The notes under the pieces are model-generated. The model was not told where the DNA came from. It made no database searches and saw only the letters and a program-made list of their open reading frames with translations. Below, piece by piece: positions 46,508 to 56,563 of a stretch of 64,000 nucleotides of DNA. The first letter of the stretch is position 1. The number at the start of each line of letters is the position of its first letter. This DNA is from Desulfuromusa kysingii. GTDB taxonomy: Bacteria > Desulfobacterota > Desulfuromonadia > Desulfuromonadales > Geopsychrobacteraceae. Location of the stretch: NCBI RefSeq assembly GCF_900107645.1, contig NZ_FNQN01000011.1, positions 58,538 through 122,537 on the forward strand. The letters are read 5' to 3'. The translations under genes and the position numbers were made by a program.

Positions 46508-46656
46508 TCAAGTTAAACTATCGCTATTTCATACGGTCAATGATCTCCTATAATTTCAGCTTGTTAGCTCAGTTTCTACATCAAATGAGCAGACTTTGGA
46601 GTTCTTTTTTAATTTTGTTTATCGATTGATCTTGAGTTTTCGCAAGGGAGAAAAGC

Positions 46657-47658
46657 ATGACGATTGAAGTGATCATTCCGATGATCAAAGATGCTTTAGG
46701 ATTTTTTCTTTACACAGTGACCGAACTTGCCATCCTTTTTATTGGTATCAGCATCATCGTCGGCGTCCTCCAGGAATTTATCCCTCCAGAAAAAATCAAG
46801 GTATTGCTCTGTGCCAGCAAAGGGAGAGGATATTTCATTGGGGCGGGACTGGGAGCACTAACTCCATTTTGCAGTTGCTCTACAATTCCGATCATGGTCG
46901 GTCTACTCAAAGCTCAGGCTGGTTTTGGACCAACTCTGGCCTTCCTGTTCACATCGCCACTGGTCAACCCTGTCATAGTGGGTCTTTTCTTCATAACTTT
47001 CGGATTTAAACCAACCATTATCTATTCGATACTGGCCTTGCTTATGGCTATTGTAATCAGCTACATACTTGAGAAGTTTAATTATCAACGCTTCATCAAG
47101 AAGGATGTCCTTGAAGATCAACAACAACATTGTTGCAGCAAACCAACAATGGACACAAATCTAAAGGCTTCAGGTTATCCAAGAGGTGAAAAGACCCAGA
47201 CCAATAACTGTTGTGATCAGGCATCACCCAGCTTAGAAACCTCTCCGAAAAGTCGATGGAGGCGTATTTTTAAAGATGCGGTCAATGAATTCAAGACATT
47301 TTTACCCTACATTCTTTTCGGCGTAGCGCTCGGTGCTATCGCTTACGGCTTTGTCCCCAAAGAGCTTATTATAAAGTATGCGGGACCCGACAACCTGTTC
47401 GCCATCCCGATTGCTGCTGTGATTGGGGTGCCTCTGTATGTACGGGTTGAAACAATGATCCCAATCACTGTTGCATTGATGGGCAAAGGGATGAGCATGG
47501 GGGCAGTCGTTGCTCTGGTCATCGGCGGAGCAGGTGCAAGCATTCCCGAAGTAATCATGCTCAAACGGATTTTCAAAGGTCCTATGCTCGGTGTCTTCTT
47601 AGGTGCAATTTTTTTAATCGCAGTGACATCGGGATTCCTATTCAACGCCGCCTTTTAA
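46657..47658 (+). CDS. ArsP-like permease (DUF318)
   Basis: A 333-residue permease with eight hydrophobic segments of the DUF318/ArsP group. The hallmark TPFCSCSTIP (about residues 69-78) and VGVPLYVRVE-type region (about 252) match ArsP organoarsenical exporters. Between the halves lies a soluble loop with CCSKP and CCDQ (about 164 and 189), possible metal-binding pairs. Position after arsRC-acr3 fits an organoarsenical or metalloid exporter. AAGGGAG precedes the ATG. Confidence 0.78.
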   Translation: MTIEVIIPMIKDALGFFLYTVTELAILFIGISIIVGVLQEFIPPEKIKVLLCASKGRGYFIGAGLGALTPFCSCSTIPIMVGLLKAQAGFGPTLAFLFTSPLVNPVIVGLFFITFGFKPTIIYSILALLMAIVISYILEKFNYQRFIKKDVLEDQQQHCCSKPTMDTNLKASGYPRGEKTQTNNCCDQASPSLETSPKSRWRRIFKDAVNEFKTFLPYILFGVALGAIAYGFVPKELIIKYAGPDNLFAIPIAAVIGVPLYVRVETMIPITVALMGKGMSMGAVVALVIGGAGASIPEVIMLKRIFKGPMLGVFLGAIFLIAVTSGFLFNAAF

Positions 47659-47757
47659 GCAAAGGGAAGCAATACTTAACGGGAATCAGGATCTATTGAT
47701 CAAACATATTATTGTGAAGGTTTTACAACAGAGAAGGCAGAGAGCCGTGGGCTGCAA

Positions 47758-48258
47758 TCATAATCGATCAGAAAGATCCTTATGTCCAGACCACTTAGGT
47801 AAGTTATCACTGATGTCAATAACCCGCTGGCCATAAAAAAGATGGCAGGTTGGTTTGAATGAATCTGGCACCTGAGTCCCAGGCTCAAAATCAAATAATG
47901 AGGGAAAAGCGAGCCACATCCTACGCCCTTCATCTGCAATCGGAGTCCCACACAGACTGCAACTGACCTTACAGGGTAATATGCGCTCATTTTTGTCCAG
48001 TTCATTATTGTAAAAACGGAGGAGATTCACACCGGCAGTAAATCGCACCTGATATTTGTGGAAGATAGCGGCCCATTGCATCGGCGCACCATGCAATCGC
48101 TGACAGGTTTTACAGTGACAAAGTTTGGCATCGACAGGATCTGCACTCACCTCGTATTGGACTTTGCCACAAAAACATGCAGCCCGATACTTTGGGACAA
48201 AAGTCAAATCATCAACAGAGGCATAGTCAGGGCCAAAGTTATTCTTGGCAGAGAGCAT
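47758..48258 (-). CDS. GFA/CENP-V-family zinc protein
   Basis: A 166-residue protein of the glutathione-dependent formaldehyde-activating (GFA) fold. The zinc cysteines are in CFCGKVQYEV (about residue 28), CHCKTCQRL (about 48) and SCSLCGTPIAD (about 105). Bacterial GFA members are mostly of unknown role; the name comes from a formaldehyde-glutathione protein. It lies alone downstream of the arsenic locus on the other strand. Confidence 0.82.
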   Translation of the reverse strand: MLSAKNNFGPDYASVDDLTFVPKYRAACFCGKVQYEVSADPVDAKLCHCKTCQRLHGAPMQWAAIFHKYQVRFTAGVNLLRFYNNELDKNERILPCKVSCSLCGTPIADEGRRMWLAFPSLFDFEPGTQVPDSFKPTCHLFYGQRVIDISDNLPKWSGHKDLSDRL

Positions 48259-48345
48259 AAAAATCCCTTCATTTTATAATCATCCTGAGGTTCAATTTTC
48301 CTCCATCAAAAGCAATTATCGTCGAAGATATTTAGACAATGGGTG

Positions 48346-48681
48346 TCAGGAGGAAGTAGAGTCGTCATGGACAGTCAACACTTCACGAATATATCGTTCG
48401 ACATACCTCTGGCTATTCAGGCAGGTTTTAATCACCCAAAATACGAGCAAAACTCCGGCCGCCAGAACAAACAAGCGCCCCTCCGGAAGCACCAACGCAA
48501 GGAGTAAAGCAACTGGGATAATAACAGCCAGGCTCCAGATACCACGCTTGCGAACTTTCACCAAAAGATCCTGAGCGGAAGCCCGGGTTGTGAAGCCCGC
48601 TTTGTGTAAAGAAAGACACAATGATTCGTAATTCCGTTGATGCTTATCGTGCATTCTTCCGAATGGGTCACTGAGATTCAT
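48346..48681 (-). CDS. Small membrane protein
   Basis: A 111-residue protein with two hydrophobic segments (about residues 48-64 and 70-88) between a basic soluble start and a short charged tail. No family recognised. The ATG has no strong ribosome site. Confidence 0.55.
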   Translation of the reverse strand: MNLSDPFGRMHDKHQRNYESLCLSLHKAGFTTRASAQDLLVKVRKRGIWSLAVIIPVALLLALVLPEGRLFVLAAGVLLVFWVIKTCLNSQRYVERYIREVLTVHDDSTSS

Positions 48682-48833
48682 AGGTTCATTTCTGTAAAAG
48701 GGTTAAAGGTTAACAGAGCAATTATCTCTGCCTGATTTGATTTTGTCAAAACAAACCGTGATCAGGGTTAACTATTCCTCTTACAGTTTGTCGGGACATG
48801 CGCAACCCGTTGCTTCTTATAAATAACACGTCT

Positions 48834-49607
48834 TTAACCAGAGCTTTCCCAATCCAGCTCTTCAGGATCAAAGCCGGCTTCAATTTGCGGTTTGATAATC
48901 TGAAAATAAGGTGAAACATCAAAATCACCTGGGACAAAAAGGCTATGATGCCGGATTTTCAATATCTGCTTACAGAAGATTTGTCCGTTACGGTCCATAG
49001 ACTTCTGATAACGGATATTTGGCAAAATCGGATAGCGGACAGAGTGAAAGGCTTGAGCAATCAGGGATGAGCAAATTGCCCTTGTCGGGTCCCCACTCCC
49101 AAACGCTAGCAAGCTGCGGCGCCACTTAGCAGGTACAGGGGTGGGGAGAACGAAGTATCGAGCCAGGTCAAAGATATTTTTCAGATCGTAACTGTGACCG
49201 AGACGTTCCATAGCATAATCGAGAATTTGATCGATGGCGACCGCCGATAATCCGATCGGACGACAGATTCGGGTATGCTTATGAACATAGTCACTCAGTG
49301 GCACTAAACGCACTCCCTCAATCACATCAGCTTCAAGCAGGACTTTGGCCTCCTCCCCTGGTCCACTCAGCGTTTTTTCGGGGCCAAGGTAAAGCGCTGC
49401 ATGCGACCATCCAGACTGGGTCAGATATTTAATGACGGCACCGACCCGTGAATTACTATCGATCAGCAATACATCTCCAGGTCGCAGGCATTTTGCCAAC
49501 AATTCCGGATCACTGGTCGCCAATTGAGCCGGACCGCTGCGTGGCTTGGTCAGATATATGGAAAGTTGATGACCAATTTTTTCCAGTATGCGTCGTGCGA
49601 TATTCAA
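48834..49607 (-). CDS. YiiX-like NlpC/P60-family hydrolase
   Basis: A 257-residue protein of the permuted NlpC/P60 group (YiiX/YebB). The catalytic His is in WSHAALYLG (about residues 67-75) and the catalytic Cys in AICSSLIAQAF (about 177-187), the reversed order being the mark of this set. No signal peptide. Members may act on lipids or peptides; substrate unknown. The start is TTG with GGAAGGA about nine bases before. Confidence 0.8.
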   Translation of the reverse strand: MNIARRILEKIGHQLSIYLTKPRSGPAQLATSDPELLAKCLRPGDVLLIDSNSRVGAVIKYLTQSGWSHAALYLGPEKTLSGPGEEAKVLLEADVIEGVRLVPLSDYVHKHTRICRPIGLSAVAIDQILDYAMERLGHSYDLKNIFDLARYFVLPTPVPAKWRRSLLAFGSGDPTRAICSSLIAQAFHSVRYPILPNIRYQKSMDRNGQIFCKQILKIRHHSLFVPGDFDVSPYFQIIKPQIEAGFDPEELDWESSG

Positions 49608-49815
49608 AAATCGAGTCCTTCCTTCAAAAGTAACTCCATGATAACCCAGTTTTTATCAGATTGGCAGTAGGATTCATTGGCCACAGTCGAGCATTAACAT
49701 GAGCTCAGTAACAAAATTGGAGTTTCTGTTACAATGTCATTATAACTTTTGAGCATCTTTTTGTTATTACAGCTGGTTTCGTGCATGCCATTGACACTTT
49801 AGCTGGAGGTAACAC

Positions 49816-52200
49816 ATGATCTCTATCCTACTGTTTCTGTTCGCTTTTTGGATTATGTTGGTGTTTCAGGCCTCCCGCCTTGTGCATACCCTTGTAGCAG
49901 CAGTTTTTTTGATTGTAGCCAGTTGGTCTCTGAACAGCATTACCCTATGGCTCCTTTGGCCTCTCTTCGTCATCACCACCCTATTGCTTCATATTGCCAA
50001 GATCCGTAAACCATTGCTGACTCAACCAATTCTGTCAGTTTTTCGTAAAATCAAACCAAAACTTTCTGCGACCGAGCAGGCAGCCTTGAATGCCGGAGAT
50101 GTCTGGTGGGATGGAGACCTGTTTAGTGGGCGACCAAACTGGAACAAATTACTATCATATCCACCTGCGGTCCTTAGCGATGAGGAACAAGCCTTTATTA
50201 ATGGTCCAGTTGAAAATCTCTGCGAGTTGCTTGATGACTGGAAAATCACCCACGAATTAAAAGATCTGCCACCGGAGGCGTGGGAATTTATCAAATCCAA
50301 TGGGTTCTTTGCGCTGATTATCCCTAAGCAGTATGGTGGATTGGAATTTTCCGCCATGGCCAATTCCTGCTTGATTTCCAAGTTGGCAGCACGAAGCCTG
50401 TCGGCAGCAGTAACGGTCATGGTACCCAACTCACTCGGTCCAGCAGAACTATTGTTGCATTACGGCACAGAAGATCAACGAAATTACTACCTACCCAGAT
50501 TGGCCCGGGGAGAGGAAATTCCCTGCTTCGCTTTAACTGGTCCAGAAGCAGGCAGCGATGCAGCCTCCCTACCCGACAGCGGCGTGATTTGCCGGGGAGA
50601 TTGGCAAGGAAAAAACGTGTTGGGAATCAGACTTAACTGGGAAAAACGCTATATCACCCTCGGCCCGGTAGCAACCCTCCTTGGTCTCGCTTTTCGTCTT
50701 TACGATCCTGATCATCTGCTCGGTGATGTGACCGATATCGGCATCACTTGCGCACTTGTTCCGGTGAACACTCCAGGTATCGATATCGGCAAACGGCACA
50801 ATCCGCTCAATGTTCCCTTTATGAATGGGCCGAATAGCGGTCGAGACGTCTTTATTCCTGTTGATCAAATTATCGGTGGTGTCACAGGGGCAGGTAAAGG
50901 CTGGCAGATGCTAATGGATTGCCTTTCCGCCGGACGGGCAATCTCGCTTCCTGCTTTAAGCCTCGGTGCGGCAAAACTCGTAGCGCGGAATACTGGTGCC
51001 TATGCCCGAGTCCGCCGCCAATTTAATCTTCCTATCGGACATTTTGAAGGGATAGAAGAAGTTCTGACCCGAATTGCCGGAGAAACCTGGGTCATGACGG
51101 CAGCCCGCAACTTAACCTGTAGTGCTCTCGATCAGGGATTTCAGCCATCGGTAATTTCTGCCATTGTCAAGCTGAACCTCACTGAGCGCATGCGCTTGAT
51201 CGTCAATGATGGCATGGATATTGAGGGCGGCAAAGGGATATGTACAGGACCCAGCAATCATCTGGCCTCAGCCTATCAGGCGATACCGATTGGAATTACC
51301 GTTGAAGGAGCTAATATCCTCACTCGCACCATGATCATCTTTGGCCAAGGGGCAATCCGTTGTCATCCTTGGATTTTAAAAGAGTTACAGGCTGCGGATA
51401 ACAAAAATCAAGACCAAGCCATCGATGAATTTGACTTTGCGTTTTTCGGTCATATCGCTTTTAGCTTGCGCAATGCGGCATCAGCTCTGTTTTATGGTCT
51501 GACCTCGTCACGGTTTGTCGCTTCACCAACAAGTCCAAACAAGCGTTTTTATCAGCATTCCACGCGCTTCAGTACCGCCTTCGCCCTCACCAGCGACCTC
51601 CTCATGGGCAGTTTGGGTGGAAACCTGAAACGGAAGGAAAAGCAGACCGGTCGTATGGCTGATATCCTGAGCGAACTGTACATGCTCTCCGCTGCGCTCA
51701 AATATGCTGAGGATCATCAAAATTCTACGACCGAAACGGCACTGCTTCACTGGAATGTTCAGCGCTCCCTGGCGCGGATACAAGAAAGCCTTTTGGCGAT
51801 TATGCGAAATTTACCCTTGCCGCTACACTTACTGTTGCGCGGCCTTATCTTCCCTCTTGGGGCACACTTTACCCCACCAAATGACACTCTGGGGCGTGAC
51901 GTTGCCACAACAATTTTAGAACCAGGGGAACAACGGGATCAATTAACCGCCGGTCTTTATTCTCCAACAGGAGAAAATGACCCTGAAAAACTGTTGGAAG
52001 AAGCTTTCATACTGGCGGTTGCAACCGATCCATTAGAAAAAAAACTTCGTCAGCAGATCAAGAAAGGAAATCTGGATATCCAAGACCCGGACCTTCTAAC
52101 CAAGGCCGTTGCTAAAACCATCATCTCGGCAGATGAATCTGAGCTGCTGATAAAAGCACGTGAACTCCGTCGGCGCATCATTGCAGTAGATGCCTTCTAA
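49816..52200 (+). CDS. FadE-type acyl-CoA dehydrogenase
   Basis: A 794-residue membrane-attached acyl-CoA dehydrogenase. Residues 1-58 have two to three hydrophobic segments, then the FAD-dependent dehydrogenase fold (conserved CFALTGPEAGSDA near 236 and MIIFGQGAIRCHP near 508) and a C-terminal DUF1974 extension, as in E. coli FadE. It oxidises fatty acyl-CoA in beta-oxidation. AGGAGG selects the ATG. It is followed by a decayed acyl-CoA synthetase fragment. Confidence 0.9.
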   Translation: MISILLFLFAFWIMLVFQASRLVHTLVAAVFLIVASWSLNSITLWLLWPLFVITTLLLHIAKIRKPLLTQPILSVFRKIKPKLSATEQAALNAGDVWWDGDLFSGRPNWNKLLSYPPAVLSDEEQAFINGPVENLCELLDDWKITHELKDLPPEAWEFIKSNGFFALIIPKQYGGLEFSAMANSCLISKLAARSLSAAVTVMVPNSLGPAELLLHYGTEDQRNYYLPRLARGEEIPCFALTGPEAGSDAASLPDSGVICRGDWQGKNVLGIRLNWEKRYITLGPVATLLGLAFRLYDPDHLLGDVTDIGITCALVPVNTPGIDIGKRHNPLNVPFMNGPNSGRDVFIPVDQIIGGVTGAGKGWQMLMDCLSAGRAISLPALSLGAAKLVARNTGAYARVRRQFNLPIGHFEGIEEVLTRIAGETWVMTAARNLTCSALDQGFQPSVISAIVKLNLTERMRLIVNDGMDIEGGKGICTGPSNHLASAYQAIPIGITVEGANILTRTMIIFGQGAIRCHPWILKELQAADNKNQDQAIDEFDFAFFGHIAFSLRNAASALFYGLTSSRFVASPTSPNKRFYQHSTRFSTAFALTSDLLMGSLGGNLKRKEKQTGRMADILSELYMLSAALKYAEDHQNSTTETALLHWNVQRSLARIQESLLAIMRNLPLPLHLLLRGLIFPLGAHFTPPNDTLGRDVATTILEPGEQRDQLTAGLYSPTGENDPEKLLEEAFILAVATDPLEKKLRQQIKKGNLDIQDPDLLTKAVAKTIISADESELLIKARELRRRIIAVDAF

Positions 52201-52201
52201 G

Positions 52202-52366
52202 GAGAAACAAATTGCTGATTTGCTGGCAGAAGATCTGCAGGAAATTAAACCAACGATATTGATCACCGTTCCACCCATTTTGAGTGAATTTATAGTAAAT
52301 TAGCCCTTAAACTAGCGGATGAATCCTGGTTTGCACGAAAGATTTTCCAATTGGCAGTCGAGTATT
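52202..52366 (+). pseudogene. Remnant of a long-chain acyl-CoA synthetase
   Basis: Two short frames resemble consecutive parts of a FadD-type ligase: DLQEIKPTILITVPPILSEF, then after a stop and a shift, LKLADESWFARKIFQLAVEY. The first part matches the typical PTIL-VP region of AMP-binding ligases. Stops and lack of further sequence show decay. It would have supplied acyl-CoA to the FadE enzyme just upstream. Confidence 0.75.
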
Positions 52367-52547
52367 GACTCTGGATTGATTACCACAGCACTAAAGGTGC
52401 GTCAGAAAACGGTCATTGAACAATTTTTCCAAAGAAATTGAGGGCATGTATGCTGGGCACCAATAAATTACTGCATTTCCAATACAACAAAATCCAGGAT
52501 TAAATGGCAGTTTTTGAAAAGGGCTTTTGAAATGAATCTTTTTAGCA

Positions 52548-53684
52548 TTATTGAATAGCAGAGAGGTTTTCTTTAATCCATTGTTCCATCTTCAGTTCGT
52601 TGAGACATCTTATCGCGGACGTTCTGACATTTAAATCATCACTGTAAAACAGCTCTTTTAAAGTCTTTATGGATTCTGGTGCAAGGTTCACGAACGACTG
52701 TGCTGCTGCAGCCCTGACCTGCCATTGAGGGTGAGAAAAATACCCAGAAATCAGTGGGATCAGTTCATGATCAGTGGATATTTTTAATAGGATATTCGCA
52801 ATAACCACCGGAGATTTTTCATTATCCAATATCCCCAACAAAGCCGTATCCTCTTGGTAGCAGAAGACTGCTTGCGCCCGCAACTTTTCGTTTTCGTGTT
52901 TTAAAAGTATGCTGATAACATCATTGAACACATCGGTGTTGGATGAGTTCTGAATACAACTGAGAGCACAAGAAAGCACCGTCACTGATGTTTCACGCTG
53001 CAAAATAGTTGTCAACAAGACTTCATAACCGGATGGGGAGTCTTTAATCAGTTTGATAAGAACCCATTCTTTAAGTGAATCGCTAAGGGTTTCCCAATCT
53101 GTTAACAGCAGATTCACTGGTCTGTCTCTCAAAGTCAGAAATTTTTTTCGGATCGATTGAGTATATGGACCCTGCATTTCAGCAATCCAGCTATTTACTG
53201 TTTCCTTATTAAAAGGGGGTAAATCACATTTTTTGTCGGCTATTGCGCAGATCCGGATTGCTACATTAGTTGAAATTTGACGATTTCCTGCTAATAAATT
53301 GGCGCACAGTCTGGTGCGATTATTGTTATTATCTGCGAGCAATATAGGAGATAAAAATGCAGCTTTCTCAATATCTGTCAACAAAGAGATTCGGTTTGCA
53401 GCCATCACCAGATAATGACTTTCAACAGACGCAACGAAAATCTCTTTTGCCAATTCGGCAGTCCTTTGATCTGCAAAGCTGAGAGCCGTAAAAACATGCT
53501 CCCACTTTTCAGATGAATTGGAAAACTGGATACACAACTCCAACAGTCGCCCAATCAAGTCCCTACCCGCTTCAGTGCAAGCCTTCTCTGCGCGTGCAGG
53601 ACGCTGTCTGATAGCCCGGGTTACGGAGATCCTTTCTGCACTTAGAGGGCTATTCAACCCTTTGAAAATACTTACTGCATTCAT
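52548..53684 (-). CDS. HEAT-repeat protein
   Basis: A 378-residue helical protein of repeated helix pairs, with clear HEAT-type units in the last third (HPQWQVRAAAAQSFVNLAPESIKTL, positions about 328-352, then DLNVRTSAIRCLNEL near 360). No signal peptide. HEAT arrays bind partners. It is the last gene of a three-gene minus-strand operon; its start overlaps the stop of the gene before it. Function unknown. Confidence 0.75.
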   Translation of the reverse strand: MNAVSIFKGLNSPLSAERISVTRAIRQRPARAEKACTEAGRDLIGRLLELCIQFSNSSEKWEHVFTALSFADQRTAELAKEIFVASVESHYLVMAANRISLLTDIEKAAFLSPILLADNNNNRTRLCANLLAGNRQISTNVAIRICAIADKKCDLPPFNKETVNSWIAEMQGPYTQSIRKKFLTLRDRPVNLLLTDWETLSDSLKEWVLIKLIKDSPSGYEVLLTTILQRETSVTVLSCALSCIQNSSNTDVFNDVISILLKHENEKLRAQAVFCYQEDTALLGILDNEKSPVVIANILLKISTDHELIPLISGYFSHPQWQVRAAAAQSFVNLAPESIKTLKELFYSDDLNVRTSAIRCLNELKMEQWIKENLSAIQ

Positions 53685-54844
53685 TAGTTGACAACATTTT
53701 CCAGATAGCCTTTATCCACAGACGAACCATCCAGGTCTTGAGCACCGACAGTATTGTAAAATGTTGAATCTCTAACTGATTCACCCTCATTGACGATCGT
53801 CTTTACAACTCTTTTTTCCAGCGAAAGGACTTTCAGCCAGGAGATCTGGATAAAGCCTCCTCCGAGCAAATCATACTCTGAATGGGCATGAAAAGAGACG
53901 GAGACATCTTTATCACTTAGGTCTGCTGGCAGGGCTCCGTTACCATCACCTTGGCCATATAATATTGTTGTGTCAGCATTTATATCTGCATCTTGGACGG
54001 TGAAGCTGCTGTCAGCAACAGAAAAGTCCGTTATGTTGATATCAACAGGAGAAGCAAAGCCAAAGCTTGGGCCAAATGCCAACTGAGGATTGACAAAGTC
54101 AACAAGAGTCAACACCACATCTCCAAGTGCGAGAATCAGATCGACGACTAATTCTCCTGGACCTGTTGGCAGAAATATCGCACGGATAACGTCCTCTGAA
54201 ATGGTTAACACTAAACCGACAAGGTCGACATCTCCCACAACCTTGGGGGCTAGCGAAACCTTGCCATTTTTTGCGCCAATACCTGAAGTTTTGTCATAAT
54301 AAGCCCCCGTATCTACATTTTCTGGAAGAAGAGCGGCGATGATGTCTCCCAAAGGAATAGCATCCCCAAGAGTAACCAGCTTGCCAACAATCAATGCGAT
54401 GAACGCAACGGCATTAAACTGATACGGACCCTTGTCAAACGTTTTTATGTGATCCCATGAATGTGATAACCAATGATAATGAATATGGCTTACATCGATA
54501 TGAAATTCAGGGCTAAGATCCAGACCGATAACTCTCCCTGCGACAAAGGTATCATCTGTAATAGTCAAGGCGGCACTATCAGGGTCATCGTCATCAACTT
54601 CTATCTCTGCCTGCAATGTCGCACCCCAGGCTGTTTTACCAAAACCTATAGAACCAGGCATATCCAGCGTGGTTTTAATTTTGAAGACTCCCTCTAAGGG
54701 ATAATTATTCTCTGTGTGCTTTACCCTGAAAGAGACCGTGCCAGCAGAAAGGCTGTCTTCATCATCGTAAGGGATACTGCCTTCATCATCGGCAATGCTT
54801 GCAGGATCATGTGTGGCCAATATTGTTTTGCTGATAGATGTCAT
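53684..54844 (-). CDS. Unknown protein, 386 residues
   Basis: A 386-residue acidic protein without signal peptide, beta-rich in its first and last thirds (residues 30-115 and 270-360) with a hydrophobic middle (about 145-240, VAFIALIVGKLVTLG and VIRAIFLPTGPGELVVDLIL). I recognise no family. It lies between a Tat lipoprotein and a HEAT protein, spacing 15 bp and an overlap. Possibly a structural or export partner in that set. Confidence 0.55.
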   Translation of the reverse strand: MTSISKTILATHDPASIADDEGSIPYDDEDSLSAGTVSFRVKHTENNYPLEGVFKIKTTLDMPGSIGFGKTAWGATLQAEIEVDDDDPDSAALTITDDTFVAGRVIGLDLSPEFHIDVSHIHYHWLSHSWDHIKTFDKGPYQFNAVAFIALIVGKLVTLGDAIPLGDIIAALLPENVDTGAYYDKTSGIGAKNGKVSLAPKVVGDVDLVGLVLTISEDVIRAIFLPTGPGELVVDLILALGDVVLTLVDFVNPQLAFGPSFGFASPVDINITDFSVADSSFTVQDADINADTTILYGQGDGNGALPADLSDKDVSVSFHAHSEYDLLGGGFIQISWLKVLSLEKRVVKTIVNEGESVRDSTFYNTVGAQDLDGSSVDKGYLENVVN

Positions 54845-54859
54845 TAATCTTTCCGTTTA

Positions 54860-56227
54860 TTAAGCGGGGATACCCACGACCAGAGATCTAGTGCCATCGG
54901 CAAAAGTGCAGTAAAAAACAATCCGATCCTGACTGTCAGCTTGAAGTGTTGTTCCACCAAAATAGATGGTTTCCACTGGTGCTCCACCATCAGAAAGGGT
55001 GTCGCCGGTCGCCAAAAGGACAGAATGCTGAGCTCCGTTATAGTGAAGCAGTTCCTGAACCGCATGCCCCTCATCGTCTATTGCGGAAAGGGAATAAAAG
55101 AGCGAATCATCATGACTTACCGTGCCCGTGCTCAGATATAGAGCTTGATTACCCAGCGGAGTGGTGTCGCCTGATGCTATTATCTTATCAGCGCCAAGAG
55201 ATAAGCTCATGTGGTCTTCAGTTTCGTCCCAGGTTATGCCGTAAACATCACCTGTGCTTGTCGTTCGTGGTCCATAAAAACATGGAGCAGTCAGTTCTCC
55301 ACCACCAATATCCGAAGCAGCCCCAAGTAAAAGGGTTTCAGATGTGGCAACATTACCAGTGACTAATAAAGCTGAACTAGAAGGTTCATCTATATTCGAG
55401 TTGGTTGCCGCTCCTAAAGCAGTTGCGTGGCCACTAACGGCATAGTGGCCGTTGTCGTGCATGTCAATCAGTCCAAAAGTCTCCATTGCGTGGTTGGAAA
55501 ACGGGACAAAGTCACCTGTTGTCATAACCAGTTCGGATGAATTCAATGATGCAGCAGGCAGATAGAGGACCCCATAACCGTGCATATTTTCATTGTCAAC
55601 ATATTTTAGATGGCTCGAAAACATAATGTCATTATCTTCATGCAGGTCAATATCGCCGAGTTGCCCGGTTGTATAAACGCTGTTATCAGCTAATTGCTGG
55701 CCATAGGTTAATACAGGTTGAAAGCTGCCATTGTCTGTTTGCAAATAGATTCCTGATAACTGATGATTAATTCTTTCACCAGAAGGGGTCTTAGCAACGA
55801 TATCAACGGCAACAGAGCCTTGTCTGTTGACATCCATAGCTTTAAAATTACCAACATAACGCCCATCATCAAGATACTCATTTGTCATTACAGGGATATT
55901 TTCCCATTCGATTTTAGGGGTGCCAGAATCAAAATCGACTGCAATCTGGACGATACCGACCCTCTTTGAGCTGTCGGCAGCATCAAATGTAATGACATTA
56001 TTATCGCTGAGATGAACTGATCCTCTGAAGATATCCAGTTCCAGTGACCGGTTGTTAGTCCCAACAGCGTCACCACCGTTTTTTATCCTGTAAAAACGGT
56101 ACCCATTAGGAAAAGAGGCTCCGCTTCCATCTGATCCCATACAACCAATGAAACCAGAAGAAAGGACCGTGCCACCAACAACTCCACTCACAAGTTTTAT
56201 AAAATGACGTCTACTGAAGTTAGAAAT
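54860..56227 (-). CDS. Tat-exported lipoprotein with repeated GD motifs; AUU start
   Basis: A 455-residue exported protein. The Tat leader SRRHFIKLVSGVVGGTVLSS (residues 5-24) ends in SGFIGC, a lipobox. The rest is made of repeats with D-x-x-D-x-G and TGD segments (about residues 80-455), resembling the bladed DUF7453-type beta repeats. No in-frame ATG, GTG or TTG fits a ribosome site near the leader: the far GTG at 56305 has none. The codon ATT at 56227 lies six bases after GGAGG and gives a normal short Tat start. I therefore place the start at this ATT. If so, translation is likely limited in the manner of infC. It is the first gene of the operon. Confidence 0.6.
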   Translation of the reverse strand: MSNFSRRHFIKLVSGVVGGTVLSSGFIGCMGSDGSGASFPNGYRFYRIKNGGDAVGTNNRSLELDIFRGSVHLSDNNVITFDAADSSKRVGIVQIAVDFDSGTPKIEWENIPVMTNEYLDDGRYVGNFKAMDVNRQGSVAVDIVAKTPSGERINHQLSGIYLQTDNGSFQPVLTYGQQLADNSVYTTGQLGDIDLHEDNDIMFSSHLKYVDNENMHGYGVLYLPAASLNSSELVMTTGDFVPFSNHAMETFGLIDMHDNGHYAVSGHATALGAATNSNIDEPSSSALLVTGNVATSETLLLGAASDIGGGELTAPCFYGPRTTSTGDVYGITWDETEDHMSLSLGADKIIASGDTTPLGNQALYLSTGTVSHDDSLFYSLSAIDDEGHAVQELLHYNGAQHSVLLATGDTLSDGGAPVETIYFGGTTLQADSQDRIVFYCTFADGTRSLVVGIPA

Positions 56228-56563
56228 GATAAGCCTCCATTCAAGGTAGAATATAAATAAAATAAGGAAAGCTGAAATTATTTTTATCCATAATTCGGCA
56301 AACACAACTAATTTTAAGAGGCGAGTATACGCTGATATGTGTCGATCATCAGCTTTGCAACTCTCATAAGACCTTTATATTCCTCAACTTTATTATTAGC
56401 AAAAATAGATTAAGAAAATCAATAAAAAAACAGTTCGAAATGAGATTTTGCAGGAATAAGCGGTACACGCTGAGGCAAAACTATATAAGAATTTTATGAC
56501 CAGAATGAAGTAACTTGATAACATGGAGACCGCCCCTCTTTTGCCAAGCTATCTCCATAGCAA

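Noticed and set aside
46420..46629. 69-residue frame between acr3 and the permease
   Set aside because: No ribosome site; runs through a hairpin.
54946..55362. 138-residue plus-strand frame
   Set aside because: Antisense shadow of the Tat lipoprotein gene.
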